Shown: positions 1 through 10,944, counted from the stretch's first letter. The stretch: 64,000 bases of DNA from Cricetomys ansorgei (GCA_026225945.1 JAMJFZ010001816.1:3830501-3894500), one strand, 5' to 3'. Numbers and translations are program-made. Notes: generated from the sequence alone by a model not told the origin.

Positions 1-276
1 TAAAAAAATTGTTTTGTGAACTGTTGGGTGAGAGGCTGCTTGGACCTTGGCATTTTGTATTGTCTGCAGGTGTTGGATTTTTGTGGGGGATGTTTGATTG
101 CTCATGATCTGCTATCAGTAGAACACCTGAGGAGTTCTACATCAATAAAAACACCTGAACTGGGCAGCTCAGGGTTCCACCGTCCAGTATGGTGCTTGCT
201 AAGATGCTGGTCTCCTCTGCTGAGGTCTGGAAGAGTTTGCACATATGAATATGCCCACAGAGTGGCTAACTGATAC

Positions 277-277
<1 letters not shown>
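1..277 (+). mobile_element. mys/MYSERV-like LTR, 5' end cut by window edge
   Basis: This is one of three related LTR copies here (also 55205-55523 and 58849-59165). All share a block beginning near ctgttgggtgagagg and a polyadenylation signal aataaaaacacctga (about 145). All end in a gaggtctg...gagtttgca block. Alignment with the other copies suggests about 30 bases lie upstream of the window and an end near 277. Assignment to the mys/MYSERV class of ERV2 elements is by recognition. The open frames on both strands here are shadows with no retroviral protein content. Confidence 0.7.

Positions 278-278
<1 letters not shown>

Positions 279-314
<36 letters not shown>
279..314. repeat. (GT)18 microsatellite
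   Basis: This is an uninterrupted GT run. It is the complement of the CA-rich 3' tail of the adjoining minus-strand B3 SINE, so it probably grew from that tail. A pure array of this length is likely polymorphic. Confidence 0.97.
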
Positions 315-316
<2 letters not shown>

Positions 317-444
317 TGTGTGTCAGAGGACAACTTAGTGGAATCAATTCTCTCTTTCCACCTTTACAGGGGTTCTGGGGGTCAAACCCAAGTCCTCAGG
401 CTTGCAAAGCAAGCACCTTACCCACTGAGACATACTGTCAGCCC
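279..444 (-). mobile_element. B3 SINE (tRNA-derived, B2-related)
   Basis: Read on the minus strand it starts with a ggctgacagtatgtctcagt-like tRNA head, continues through gcttgcaaagcctgaggac and ends in a CA-rich tail. That order is typical of rodent B3. The head contains the degenerate pol III A and B box region. It directly follows the mys-like LTR. Confidence 0.85.
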
Positions 445-935
445 ATGAATATATTTTTTTAATCTAGACAATCGAATACATCATTATTCCTTCCTCACCA
501 AAACAGCTTTCTTCCCATGTGCTGGCTTGCGCTGGCTTCTGTATGGGGAAGGCTCCATTTAAAGCTTTTAGTGTAGCTTAACAGACAAGTCAGGTATGGC
601 AGTGTCTAGAGTCCCGAAAAATCAGGATCAAAGATGGAAGACCTCACCTTCATTGTCGAGGCCATGCCTGTGTGTGAGATTATCTGGTGTGGTTAGAAAA
701 AGGAGCTTGTGGCAGTTATACAGAGGAGGCAGCTAGAGTTGAGGCCCTGCAAAGAAAGGAGAAATAACAACAGAGAGAAGGAGAGGGAAGCATGGGGAAG
801 GGTAGACTAGAATGAGGTACACACTCTTCAAAAGGGTGTTGGGATTGGGTAAGGCTGAGGGAAATAATGGAAGACATTCCTACTAGTTTCTATAGAATAG
901 AAGTAATGGGTAATAAAGGAACAGTTTGAAACAGG
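445..935. other. Unannotated, no gene seen
   Basis: The stretch is of mixed composition, with an A/G-rich part at 740-810. I recognise no repeat family, no exon-like open frame and no RNA motif. Confidence 0.5.
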
Positions 936-1231
936 GTTAAATTATCACCCAAGAGCCAAATCTGGCCTACTCCTTTTTTATGTGTAACTAATATTTAGTT
1001 GTTATAGTTTCAGATGGTTGAAAAGAGAAAGGTAAATTATGGCTTGCCATCTGTGAAAATTATGTTAAATGTCAACGCAGTGACCATAGAAATTTATTTA
1101 AATATAGCCAGTATCAGCTATTTATTTTAGTCTTTGGACTATAATGAGAAAGCTGAGCGGTTGTAACAGAAGCCCCATTTCTGCTTGAAATACCTCAGAA
1201 CTTTACAGAAGCAGTTTGCTGCCCCCTTGTT
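936..1231 (-). mobile_element. MER5-type hAT-Charlie DNA transposon fossil, near full length
   Basis: From left to right the sequence follows the reverse complement of MER5-type elements. It has ccaaatctggcctact, then an AT-rich centre, then gaaaattatgttaaatgtca, then gaaatttatttaaatatagcca. It closes with tttacagaagcagtttgctg ahead of a cccc terminus. The order of blocks is colinear over about 295 bases, although each block is strongly diverged. Such elements are non-autonomous and shared across placental mammals, so this should be an orthologous fossil. Confidence 0.7.
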
Positions 1232-1456
1232 GGTGAGACGGCACTGCAGATGCCGAGTTACAGTGGAGGGGGTCAGGGTTGCATGATAAAGAATTAAAGA
1301 GAGCTAGCTAGTGGGGTGCAGCCATCTTTATCATCTAGAAGGTTGTTGAAAACAGATGTTGGGCCTTCTTTTTTATTTCTGTTCATTTTTTTCACTGATG
1401 GAAAAATACTCTTGTTAGGAATTGGATAAGGTCAAATCTTATTATATTTATTGATT
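1232..1456. other. Unannotated spacer
   Basis: Nothing recognisable is present. A T-rich and A-rich stretch near 1370-1456 may be the tail side of the adjacent minus-strand B3. Confidence 0.4.
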
Positions 1457-1650
1457 TGTGTGTGTGTGTGTGTGTGTGTGCGTGTGTGTGCGTGTGTGTG
1501 CGTGTGTGTGTGTGCATGTCCAATCCAGAGCACAGGCATAGAGTCGGAGAATAGTTCTTGAGAGTTGATTCTTTCCACCATGAGGACATCCACTCAGATT
1601 GTCAGGATTGGCATTAAGTGCCCTTATACTAAGTCATCTCACTGGCCCCC
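1457..1650 (-). mobile_element. B3 SINE with expanded TG tail
   Basis: The minus-strand reading begins ggggccagtgagatgactta and runs through the B3 body into a (CA)n tail interrupted by CG dinucleotides (1457-1515). The cgtgtgtgtg interruptions recur at 10-base spacing. Confidence 0.85.
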
Positions 1651-1674
1651 ACATCAAGATATTTTAAACATTAG

Positions 1675-1736
<62 letters not shown>
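1675..1736. repeat. (GA)n purine/pyrimidine mirror array
   Basis: An almost perfect GA run of about 60 bases sits 25 bases after the B3 head. Long homopurine mirror repeats can adopt triplex (H-DNA) structure. Its translations, poly Arg-Glu or Leu-Ser, explain the open frames here. Confidence 0.97.
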
Positions 1737-1740
<4 letters not shown>

Positions 1741-2059
1741 CAGGAATTCAATGGTGAGCATAGACAAAGCCAAAGGTGATAACATTTGTGGAGTTTGAAA
1801 TGAAATATTTGAAATTGAAGAAAACGGGAGAGGAAATTTAACAGAAACATGGGCATCAGGAATCTGAGGGAGTAAACTTGTCGGATTGTCCTCAGTAGCT
1901 TTTGGCAGTATATTCTCCGGAGAGGAGAAATGAAACAGTAACATCAGGTCAAGTTTGGGGTTTTGGGAAAGCAGTGACAGTCCTGGTAAAACATGAAACA
2001 GGCTAAGTTAGGGATAGTGATGAGGGCTTCGGAGCCGAGACATAGCGAAGCTATATATA
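1737..2059. other. Unannotated, no gene seen
   Basis: This is purine-rich sequence with no recognised family. It ends in a T run (2061-2072) before a MaLR-like segment. Confidence 0.45.
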
Positions 2060-2447
2060 CTTTTTTTTTTTTCCTTCTAGGATGGTGCCATGTCTTGAGT
2101 CTGAAATGCCTGTACCCTGCACTCTTGCACTGGAGGCTTATTCATCAGAAGACATCACTATCTTGGGAGGCTGAAATGTTTTTAGAAAGTAGGAACTTAC
2201 TGGTACAAGTGGGTCACTTGGGACAGACCTTTGAGCATTATACTTGCCCTTGGGTTCTGTCCCACTCTCTCTGCTCTCTGGTCCATCTTGCTGTGACCAG
2301 GCTCTGCCAAATGTTCCCTCCTCCATGCTGTCCCTACAATGGTAGACTGACACCCACTGAAACTGTGATTCCAAAGAGGTGTCTCCTTTCCTAAGTTGTT
2401 CCTGCCCTGACATCTTCCACAGTGACCCCCAAAGAACTAACACACAC
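2060..2447 (+). mobile_element. Ancient MaLR-type LTR, 3' portion
   Basis: The right half has the MaLR order: gctctctggtccatcttgct, a ccctcctccatg block, gaaactgtgattccaaa, a tttcctaagttgtt block and an end near aaagaactaacaca. This corresponds to the terminal region of MLT/MT-type LTRs. The left half, before about 2225, is weaker. The plus-strand open frame over it is incidental. Confidence 0.55.
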
Positions 2448-2654
2448 ACAGGTTACACAATTATGGGGTGGATCTCTTCTGTGGGCAGCTGGATGTCAAA
2501 AGAGAAAGAATAAAGCGAGAGGATGGTGATATTCTGGGGCTGGATTTCTTAACATGCTGAGTGAGTCGGGTAGTGGGAGAAATAAAGAACAGGCCGTGGA
2601 GGCAAGAGAAGAGTTTGGACTTTATTGTTTGAAATAAAAAGACTATTTGACAGC
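2448..2654. other. Unannotated spacer between two ancient LTRs
   Basis: No repeat family or gene is recognised. It may be diverged LTR or internal MaLR sequence. Confidence 0.35.
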
Positions 2655-3005
2655 CAGAAGGGCCGTAACAAAATACCAGAGGATGAGTAGCTTAAACAAG
2701 AAAAGTATTTTCCTGTAGTTCTATGGGCTGGATGTCCAAGATTAAGGAGCAATTGGTGCTGGTTTCTCCAGGGCTTTACCCCGGGCTTGCAGGTGGCTGA
2801 ACTCCTTTGTCCTCATTTGGGTTTTCCTCTCTGTGTATCCTTGGCATTGCTACTTTACATCAGGACACCAGTCCTACTGGATTTGGGCCCCATCTTTGTA
2901 ACTTCATTTAACCACAGGTACATCTTTAAAAACCCTATGTCCAAATATAATCACTTATGGACTTCAGCATACGAACTGTGGTGAAGGGCCTACACAATTT
3001 AGTTT
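2655..3005 (-). mobile_element. Ancient mammalian LTR (MLT/MST-like), minus strand
   Basis: Blocks in order are gccgtaacaaaataccagag, ttctatgggctggatgtcca, caggacaccagtcctactgg, taaccacaggtacatcttta and ccaaatataatcactt. They follow the reverse complement of a widespread mammalian MaLR-type LTR over about 350 bases. Orientation is opposite to the neighbouring LTR at 2060-2447. The exact subfamily is not resolved. Confidence 0.7.
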
Positions 3006-3257
3006 GTAATGCATAAGCTCAGGATAGACAGGAATGAGTGGCTGGGGTAGGGGATATGATTGGAGTTAAAATAAACAATGTTTAGCAATATATTTTAACA
3101 ATATGCCCAGCTGCACACTGCTCCATCCTGGAGCCACGTGTCTCTGTGTGTGCACACTCTGTGTGTTCACATGCATAATAAGTCCATTGAATCTCAGTAT
3201 CATGTAGCTTAGGAGGACACTCCTAGCTGCTGCCTGGAACCTCTGGCCCTGTCTGCC
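3006..3257. other. Unannotated spacer
   Basis: Contains a short TG-rich run (about 3140-3175). No gene or repeat family is recognised. Confidence 0.4.
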
Positions 3258-3492
3258 CCACTGCTGCCCCGGGGATGAGTCTTTGGTGCGGAATCAAGAG
3301 ACCAGACTCCGGGAGATGCACAGACAAGCAAAACTCTCATTCATTGTTCAGGACAAAAGGCATACTTTATACCCACTATGACCCCTCATCACCCCTCATC
3401 CCACTCCCATTCATCTGTTGAACACCATCTTGGGAAATGCCTTTGCTGTTGGCTCTCGTGACGTCATCTGTTCCTAGGTATCAGCTTTCACA
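3258..3492 (-). mobile_element. ERVK (ERV2)-like solo LTR
   Basis: Read on the minus strand it starts TGTGAAAGCTGATACC. It then has a perfect CRE/ATF palindrome TGACGTCA (3459-3466), a TATA-like gggtataaag (about 3365) and an R/U5-like GC-rich end with agtctggtctcttgattcc. This promoter order is that of a betaretrovirus-like LTR. No clear target duplication is visible and the 3' boundary is approximate. Confidence 0.5.
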
Positions 3493-3587
3493 TCTGTAGA
3501 ACCACTGCCCCTTTTTTAAATCCTGGCAGCTGGTTCTTAAGAGGCCTTACTTCCTCCTACAGTATCATTCTTCAGGTGCCATCTACC

Positions 3588-3798
3588 TCTTTTGAGACAG
3601 GATGCAAGTAGGCTAGTGTGGCTGGCCAGCAAGTCCCAGGGATTTACCTGTCTCCACCCTTCAACAATGGAATTACAAGCAAGTGCCACCTTAGTCAACC
3701 CAGTTATTGTTATTGTTGTTGTTTTGCATGGGTACTGGGTACTGAACCCTGGTCCTTGTGCTGACAAGGTGAATATTTTACCAGATGAACTTTCTAGG
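3588..3798 (-). mobile_element. B4-type composite SINE
   Basis: The left part is B1-like (ttttgagacaggatgcaag, attacaagcaagtgccacc). The right part is tRNA/ID-like (actgaaccctggtccttgtg ... ccagatgaactttctagg). That arrangement, read in reverse, is B4. A small TTG repeat (3705-3722) sits at the junction. Confidence 0.75.
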
Positions 3799-4170
3799 CC
3801 TCTTGAATTTTTTGACATGATATTTTGTCATAGCAATGATGCTGCAACTCATACAAGAGCCCAAACATACGCTGGTCCTCCTGTGCTCAGGGGTCAAGGG
3901 GCCCACTGGAAGATAAGAAGCTTGTTACTGATGACCTCTCTGCACTCTAGATTCTTATGTGTTACTGACCTTTGCTTTCTAAGGCTTCTAAAAATATCCA
4001 GGAAGCTGTTCTTAGAGGAGGAAGTATCTTTATAAACAGAAAGTGTCATCATGGGTCTGATGAGATGCAATAAATTCTCATATTTTGGTAGCAATTCTGA
4101 CACCATGCTTTGATATTTGAGTGTGTTTAGCTATGCCAAAAAGAACAATGGATGTTTCAAAATGAAGTTA
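3799..4170. other. Unannotated, no gene seen
   Basis: Unique-looking sequence with no domain in any frame. Becomes AT-rich toward the hairpin region. Confidence 0.45.
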
Positions 4171-4330
4171 ATTTTATATATATGTACATATATATATAAT
4201 TACATTAACAAAAATGTTTTATAATTACATATCTATATATTATATTTATATATTATTTATACATAATGATAATATGCATGTATTATGTATAAATAATATG
4301 TAATTATCTATATAATTATATTAGCTAATA
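4171..4330. repeat. AT-rich tract with strong inverted repeat
   Basis: The tract is nearly pure A/T. An 18-base arm at 4250-4267 is the exact reverse complement of 4282-4299, with a 14-base loop. A second pair, 4221-4232 and 4297-4308, gives an alternative pairing. The stem should extrude readily as a hairpin. Confidence 0.9.
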
Positions 4331-4885
4331 AATAAAATGAGAAAGTAATTACATGAATTATAATCAAATACAATTATTATCAAAATTTAATGATGATTAG
4401 AAATCACCAAAAATTATCACAAATAGATGAAATTTTTTTTCAAAAGGGGAAAATTGAGGTTTAAGAAATGCTGATTATGTATAAGAATGAAAGAAAAAAA
4501 TAATAAGAATCCTGAAACTCAATAAATGCCAACGAATCTTTGAAGAAATAAGGTTTATGATAACTAGCATTGAAGCAGTTCCAACTTCCAAGTTCAGGTT
4601 TCTCCCACAAACCAAGGATGCTCACGCTTAAGCCCCTTGAAGGAAAGAGGTCTAGGAAAACAAAACAAAACAAACAAAACATATCACCTCCCAGGTGTAT
4701 GAAGAACCAAGCTGGTGGTTAATTTTGTGCACTATCTTGGCAAATGAAGAGTTCTCAGTTTTTGGTCAACTATCCTTCTAGGATCTGGGTGCTTCTGTAG
4801 CTACGCTGACTCTTTTCTGACTCTCCACCCTGATTTTCACATCTTGGACAAGCTAGCCTCATATGAGACAATTCCATAAATTAAT
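4331..4885. other. Unannotated, no gene seen
   Basis: AT-rich with A-runs and an AAAAC-rich stretch (4658-4680). No repeat family is confidently recognised. Confidence 0.45.
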
Positions 4886-4916
<31 letters not shown>

Positions 4917-4933
4917 GTCTCTCTCTCTCTCAC
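4886..4933. repeat. (TCTG)n/(TC)n simple repeat
   Basis: Five TCTG units are followed by an imperfect TC run with two TG interruptions. Confidence 0.95.
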
Positions 4934-5139
4934 TTATTAGTTGCGTTTCTCTAAAGGACTCTGACAATATACCCAAGTTCCACTTAGATAAAAACAAAAC
5001 AAGGGAGATTTTAGATAATGGCAGAGAATTACTTCTGTGTAATTTTAGTTAAAATTTGAATCTGGAATATACACATAGAAAAAATCTTGAGAGTAAAGAA
5101 TTTTTTTTTCCAAAAAAATACTTTTACAAGTATTTTACC

Positions 5140-5239
5140 AACTTTTGTATGTTTTGTTCAAACTGACCTCAAACCCAAAGATTCCCCAGATCCCCCTGCC
5201 TCTGCCTCTTTGCTGAGATTAAAGGCATGTACCACTATC
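5140..5239 (-). mobile_element. B1 SINE fragment (older, host of nested B1)
   Basis: Minus-strand B1 text is present (aaactgacctcaaac, ctgcctctgcctctttgctg, gattaaaggcatgtaccact) but the tail side is diverged. The 5' end abuts the target duplication of the B1 at 5254-5394. Confidence 0.8.
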
Positions 5240-5253
5240 ACCAGGTGATTTTT

Positions 5254-5394
5254 TTTTTTAGGCAAGGTTTCTCTGTTGTTACTCTGGCTGTCCTGGAACT
5301 CACTCTGTAGACTAGGCTGGCCTTGAACTCACAGAGATCTGCCTCTTCTTCCTGAGTGCTGGGATTAAAGGCATGTGCTACCACCACCTGGAGT
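5254..5394 (-). mobile_element. B1 SINE with perfect 14-bp target duplication
   Basis: This is a well-preserved full-length B1 (7SL-derived) on the minus strand: gcctggccttgaactcac-type core, gctgggattaaaggcatgtg and a T-run at the left edge. It is bounded by accaggtgattttt at 5240-5253 and again at 5395-5408. The repeats prove an L1-mediated insertion and make this the younger element of the cluster. Confidence 0.93.
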
Positions 5395-5424
5395 ACCAGG
5401 TGATTTTTAAAAATAATTTAAGGT

Positions 5425-5561
5425 GAGGTTTCACTCTACAACCCAGGCTGTCTTGAAATTCTCTATATAGCCCAGATTTGACCAGAACTCATTTCAATCC
5501 TCCTGCCTCAGTATGTCAAGTGCTGGGATTCCAGGCATGATTCACCACAACTGCCAGAGCA
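5425..5561 (-). mobile_element. B1-family SINE, diverged
   Basis: Reverse B1 features are aggtgaggtttcactctac, caggctgtcttgaaattct, aagtgctgggattccagg and an end in cacaactgcc. It is more diverged than the neighbouring B1 and lacks a clear target duplication. Confidence 0.8.
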
Positions 5562-7904
5562 AAATACATTTCTAACCATCATTAGTTTTCTTTTTTTCTC
5601 TTTATATGTTATCTCTGCCCAGCTTCTTTCTTGTTTTAGAACTGGAACTTCCATTAGGCAATGATGAGCAACAGCAGAGATGCAGCCTCTTCCCCGCCAG
5701 TGTGTGGGATGGGACAAGGTGAGGGCTCAAGTGAGTTTGGTCCTGACTGCACCTACTGCTTCCTGACGTCTGCAGAATATGTTGTTGTCTTGAAAGTTTT
5801 AACAGCATTCTTACCTCTTTCCACTAAATTGTTCCTGACTTTAATTGTTAGAAAGCTCAAGATGATTTGGAATGAATTGAGCAAGTTTTGAGGGGAAATA
5901 AAAACTTCATTGAAGGCTGGGATTTGAGAATCTCAGCGGTTGATTCTCAGAGAGCTTTCCATCTTCTGCAAAGTCTCCAGCCATCTCCATACTTTACAGA
6001 ATCAGACGCCAACTCTTTTTAGAATCATGTAACACAGAGGCGCATTAATTCTACACCGGGCATTATTCAAAATACAGTTTCAGACAATGCAATTGGAATT
6101 TGCTCTTTGACTTTGTCTCAGTATTCATGTTTTGGAGAGGAAGTCTTACCATTCCAGATTTTAGGGTGAATATTTCAAAGCTGGTATCCTTTATGGACCA
6201 AATCCCCAGTTTTCACCAGAAAGGGTTGCCCACCTCTCCAACAGGGGACAGAGTGTTCCCATTGTGCCTCTCAGAAATGGCTAGCTACATATGTATTACA
6301 TTTTTCAGTTGCAGATCCCAACTACATGAGGAAAGCAAATGTCTTCAGAGGTTTGAACGTCAGCACAGCAGGGGTGCACATAAACCTGAGATCAGGGCTT
6401 TCCTGGGGATTATCTCTCATTGATGACTAATGGACACTTTTTGGTCATTTAGAAATCAAAGCATTAATGTGTGCAGATGCGATCTGTTTATCTGTTTCAT
6501 GTACGGTCGGAGTTCATTTCCAATGCTCACTTCGCTTGTGAGGAAAGGATTTCTGACATTTATTTGAAAATGCAGGACTTTCTCTACTCTTGACACATCA
6601 AGCAAACACCAAATCCTCCCTCATACAGCACCTATCAAATAATAGTAGCCAAGAAAAGAGAAGAGGGGACAGAAAGAGAGGTACCCTCTACATACATAGC
6701 GGTGTACTTAGAGCAGACTCGCGCTGCCTTGGACGGAATGGGCTATTCTAAACAACCCGGAAGGTGATGCTTACTCCTTTTCTACTAATAACTGAGGATA
6801 ATTTATACCTTAAAACTTTGTGTTTAATAGAATATGTCCTGGCTTATTTATGGAGCATAATAAATGGAACTCTTGCTATACATATTATGAATAATTACAT
6901 TAAAAAATGCTTGACCTGGAAGAAAACATGGCATATAAATGATCTCAGAAATTACCTGGAGGCAGTATGCTTCTGTTTCTAATAACTCCTTATTTATTTA
7001 TACCAAAACATTGATGAAAAAGTAGTCTATAATACGGCGACTAATTAGGTGAATACAAATTAGACTTATGACATTTAGAAACTTGCATAGCTATGATATT
7101 GTAATTACTGACTGTGGGTACTATGCTGGGTCCTAAGAAAGCTGAAGACACAGCACACAAACATGTGCTTTCCCTGCCAGAACCCTGTCTGCTGCTGCTC
7201 ATTTGGCTTAATGTCAGTTCCACGTTGACCAGAGGAGCTTCGATGACATTCACTTTTGTAACACCCTGGCTAACTGTTGACTTATTTCTAGACCTAGTAT
7301 CCATGTGTGGTTGCACACTCAGCTTCCCTCGGATGGCCCCATTCTAGCCCATGTAACATGGTACGAACTGTTTCTTCTTGTTATTTTAGTTCTAAGGTTC
7401 TGGAGTAATTGCTTTGGAGGGCGTGATAGAAGATCATGCGTTTGCCTTTCACAGAAGGAAGAACGTTATCCCACAGGGTATGGTATTCCAAGAATCTAAG
7501 ATGGTAAATATTGGAGAAAGATGATATATTCTGAAAGATAATTTTTATTGGAACTTAATCAGCATAGGCAATTTAATACTGTTATATACAGTAGCATTTG
7601 CCAGAGTCATGTAAAAGCGTGTTATGTAGGTAAAACACAAGGCTTCTTGTGCTCTGTTATGATCTGATAATTTCTAAGTGGAAAGATGATATGAAATCTT
7701 ATTATAGTACGTATATGTAGCATGAGTTAGTGCTCCGAGCCTCCTGACCACACCAGCTTGGTTAGTGAGATCCGCACTGGTGGGCAGAGAGGAGATACAG
7801 CTTGCTCAAGTGGAGGGAAAGGAATACCACAGCTCTGTTCCATAAAAACTGTATGGTAATGTCTCTTCATTGAAACATACCCCAAACCACTGTAAAGATT
7901 ATAA
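5562..7904. other. Long repeat-poor stretch, no gene seen
   Basis: About 2.3 kb without a confidently recognised repeat. Open frames at 6100-6423 (107 codons) and 7041-7316 have no recognisable domain, start context or splice-linked partner. I regard them as chance. No RNA gene motifs were seen. Parts may be conserved non-coding DNA or very old repeats. Confidence 0.5.
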
Positions 7905-8818
7905 AGTTGCAAATTCACAGGAGTCTGTGAGGGAAATCCCATCAAGGAACCCTAGTAATTGGAGATAAGGAGCCTGAACAGGCCATCTTCTGTGTTCAGG
8001 AAAGGTTTCCGGTGATACGGTTGGAACCCCATCACAGCCACAAAAACTCTGACCCACAGCTTGTCCTCCTTGCAAGATCCTCATTGACAATGGAAAGGCA
8101 GAACTCCATGCCAAAGGAGGGAACCTTTGCCTGAAACTGCAGGGGCAGGCCTGAAACTAGAGACTGGATAACCCAGACACAATTTCTAATCTGCTCATAG
8201 ATTGGTACCCAGCCCAATCCTCACCAGAGAGGCCCCCTCCAGCACCAGAGAGGAGCATATGGAGAGATTCAGGGCCGAACGTCGTGCAGAGATCAGGCAA
8301 CCCCACGGAAGAGGGAGAGGAGGGGTGGTGGAGACCAGAGGGGGCTGAGGACCCCAGAAGAACGAGCTCCATAGTGTGTACTGACTAGCACTCTTAGGGG
8401 CTCACAGAGACTGAAGCCACAGACAAGAAACCTGCAGGATCCCCTAAATACATCTTATGGCTATCTGGATTGATGTTTTTGAAAAACTCCTATATGGTGG
8501 AGTGAGGGTGTCTCTGACCCTTTTCCCTGCCCTTGAAACCCTGTTGCTCCTGCCAGGTTGCCAGGCCCACCCTTGGTGTAGGGATTGGTGCTTGGACTTG
8601 TTCCATCTTGCTGTGCCATGCCCTGATTGTGTGGTAACCCTGGGGGACAGTTCTTTTCTGAGGAGAAGTAGATGGATATTTGAGGGTAGTGATGTGGGTA
8701 GATCTGGGGAAGAGGGGATGTGGGGGAGCAAGAGGGTTGGAGTGAGGGGAGGAGGGGGGTCGGGATGTACTGTATAAGTTGTATGAGACAAGAAAAATAA
8801 AAACATTTAAAAATTATA
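7905..8818 (+). mobile_element. Rodent L1 3' UTR and 3' end, 5'-truncated
   Basis: The order matches muroid L1 3' UTRs. An old L1 tract has gcccaatcctcaccagagag and ccagcaccagagaggagcat. It is followed by ggctcacagagactgaagcc, then tgacccttttccctgccctt, then a G-rich strand (8690-8765), ending in aaaaataaaaacatttaaaa. No ORF2 sequence precedes it, so the copy is 5'-truncated. The minus-strand open frames across it are shadows. Confidence 0.83.
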
Positions 8819-9382
8819 AAGTTGTATAGAAGCCAAAAGCAAAATGAATGCTGCATCCTTCCTTTTAGAATAATATCAGCAGTAATGATTAGAAGAGGAA
8901 CACATCTAACTGGTTGAGTGTACTGAATTTGCTTCTTCAGATGGCACATGTTTCACCTGAGACTTCTCAAAATAATTATATTAGGAGATGTATCTACTAA
9001 TTTCCAAGAAAGCAAACACTGTCATGGTGAGGTTACTATCCACCCCCACTTCCAATACTGCATCAGTCCATCCCTTGCTCTTTGGACTTATCTTAAGTTC
9101 TGTAGATGCCCCAGAGCCTCAAAGCCTTCCTTCTCCTGTGTTCCTCAGGAATTTGCTCTACTTAAAAAAAGAAATCCCTTATTTCCAATTATCTCCTTTT
9201 CATTCCATGATCTACAATTATTAAATAGAACTACTTACAGCATTTGGTTTTTGTTATGATGGTCTAAAATACAAGCATCTATTTATTAATGTATGATCTC
9301 ATTTATGTTTCTCAACTCTAGATATATGTTATCATTATGTCTCTACTTTATTTTTTTATTATGCTTCCTTCTTTCTCTATTT
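8819..9382. other. Unannotated, no gene seen
   Basis: Unique-looking sequence. The plus frames around 8948-9259 have no recognised motif. Confidence 0.45.
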
Positions 9383-9515
9383 ATTTGTGTGCACATATGC
9401 CCATTGTACATGTGGAGGTTGGAGGGAACTTGTGGAAGTTGTTTCTCTCCCTTCCTAACATAGGTCTTAGGGATTGAATCAGGTTGTCAGCCATCCTGCC
9501 TACCCTCTGTCTCTT
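9383..9515 (-). mobile_element. B3 SINE, diverged
   Basis: The reverse B3 body is visible: catgtggaggttggagggaa, a gttgtttctctcccttcct block, tagggattgaatcaggttgt, with a degraded tRNA head at the right end. Confidence 0.75.
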
Positions 9516-10944
9516 CTTAAGACCTGTCTGCATTGATTAATTGATGATTTATTGGCTTGACGCACAGCTATTTATTGTTAACTGTCTGTAAAACTCTACT
9601 GTCTTAGAATGTCCTAGAAAAGATAGCTGCTTGTTGATGTGTGAGTCTGATTAGGCTGGTTACTATATATGTGATCAAAAAAATCATAAAAAGAATGAAC
9701 TGCAATTCAAATCAGAATTAGACTAAGCTACACGTTATGACAGGAATGAGTGATACAATCTTCAAATGAGCAAATCACATCGTGTATTAACTTCAAAATC
9801 ACCAGCTGTTTTCACTTTCCTTAGTTACACAAAATGTGTACCCAACGTTCATTCACTCAAGGACAGTTTGAGCATTTCATCCATATACCTGTTAGTTGTT
9901 GGTCCCCCACCCCTCAACATTCCTCATAACCTTATAAAGCCGTACTCTCCAGAAAGCATTCATTACCCAGATCCCAGCTACGCCACTGTCTCCCAGCTCT
10001 CTCTCCCAAGTGTTAAGTTGGTACAGCTGTTTAGCACGTGAGATTGATAATACACTTTGTTTTTTTTCAAGTACAGCTATGTGATTTGCTTTCCCATCAT
10101 TTTCACAGTTCCCCAGGAAGAGATGAAGTCTACCTTGCTTTGAATTCTCTGTAGTATCTTAAATTATGTAGGTTAATCTTCCAGTAACTGTTTGTTGGTT
10201 AATTTATGTGGTGTCAGAGATCAGAGAATAAATCACGGGTACAGCTTGATGAACAGTTGTCATAGAGATCACTGAATATAAAGTCGCCATCACTTAACAA
10301 GCGAGCAAACAAAACCCTCTCCTTTTATTACACTCGATCGCCGTGTATTATCATCAATCGTGTGCATGGTTCCAGTTCTTCCACACTTCCAGTATTACTG
10401 CTTTTGTAGATCTTCGCTTTTGCTGTTGTATACGTCATACAGTAGCTTAATTCTTAACTTCGTCTTCTGGGCCCTGTTCACACCTGTTATCAGTATTACG
10501 TTGTTTGAATTACTAAAGAGTGTCATTGGAAAATTCACAAATTCTCCACACTTGTTTTGCTTCTTTAAGAAAGTATTAGTTATTGTTCATAATTTAGAAA
10601 ATGTTTTTAAGTTAAAAAATAGACACACACACATATTTGAGGAAGCTTACACTGAAATTTTAAATCAATTTGGAGATAATTGTTGGTGAGTCTTCTGAAA
10701 CAAGAACATTATGTATACTTCTATCTGGGTGTAATTTAATTTCTCTTAAATATTGCATAGTGTTTGTGTAAACATTACTTTTGAAATTAGATTTATTACT
10801 GTGTTTTATGTTTCATGTTGCTATTATAAATGTATCATTTCTTATGTTTATTCTCTACATATTTGCTGATGCCACTTTACAGATATTTTATTTATGTTCT
10901 TATCTATTTTTAAAATAGCTTTTAAAATTTGATGCTATAATAGT
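9516..10944. other. Repeat-poor AT-rich stretch, no gene seen
   Basis: I see no recognisable SINE, LTR or exon. Open frames (9766-10041, 10360-10689) show no domain. A fragment around 10770-10840 faintly recalls L1M 3' text but is too weak to call. Confidence 0.45.

Noticed and set aside
1565..1944. Frames with poly Arg-Glu or Leu-Ser
   Set aside because: Direct products of the (GA)n array; not coding.
3592..4035. 147-codon plus frame
   Set aside because: The first half is antisense to a B4 SINE. The remainder has no motif.
8461..8949. 162-codon minus-strand open frame, the longest in the window
   Set aside because: It lies antisense to an L1 3' UTR. The Pro/Leu-rich translation comes from the C-rich complement of the G-rich tract.
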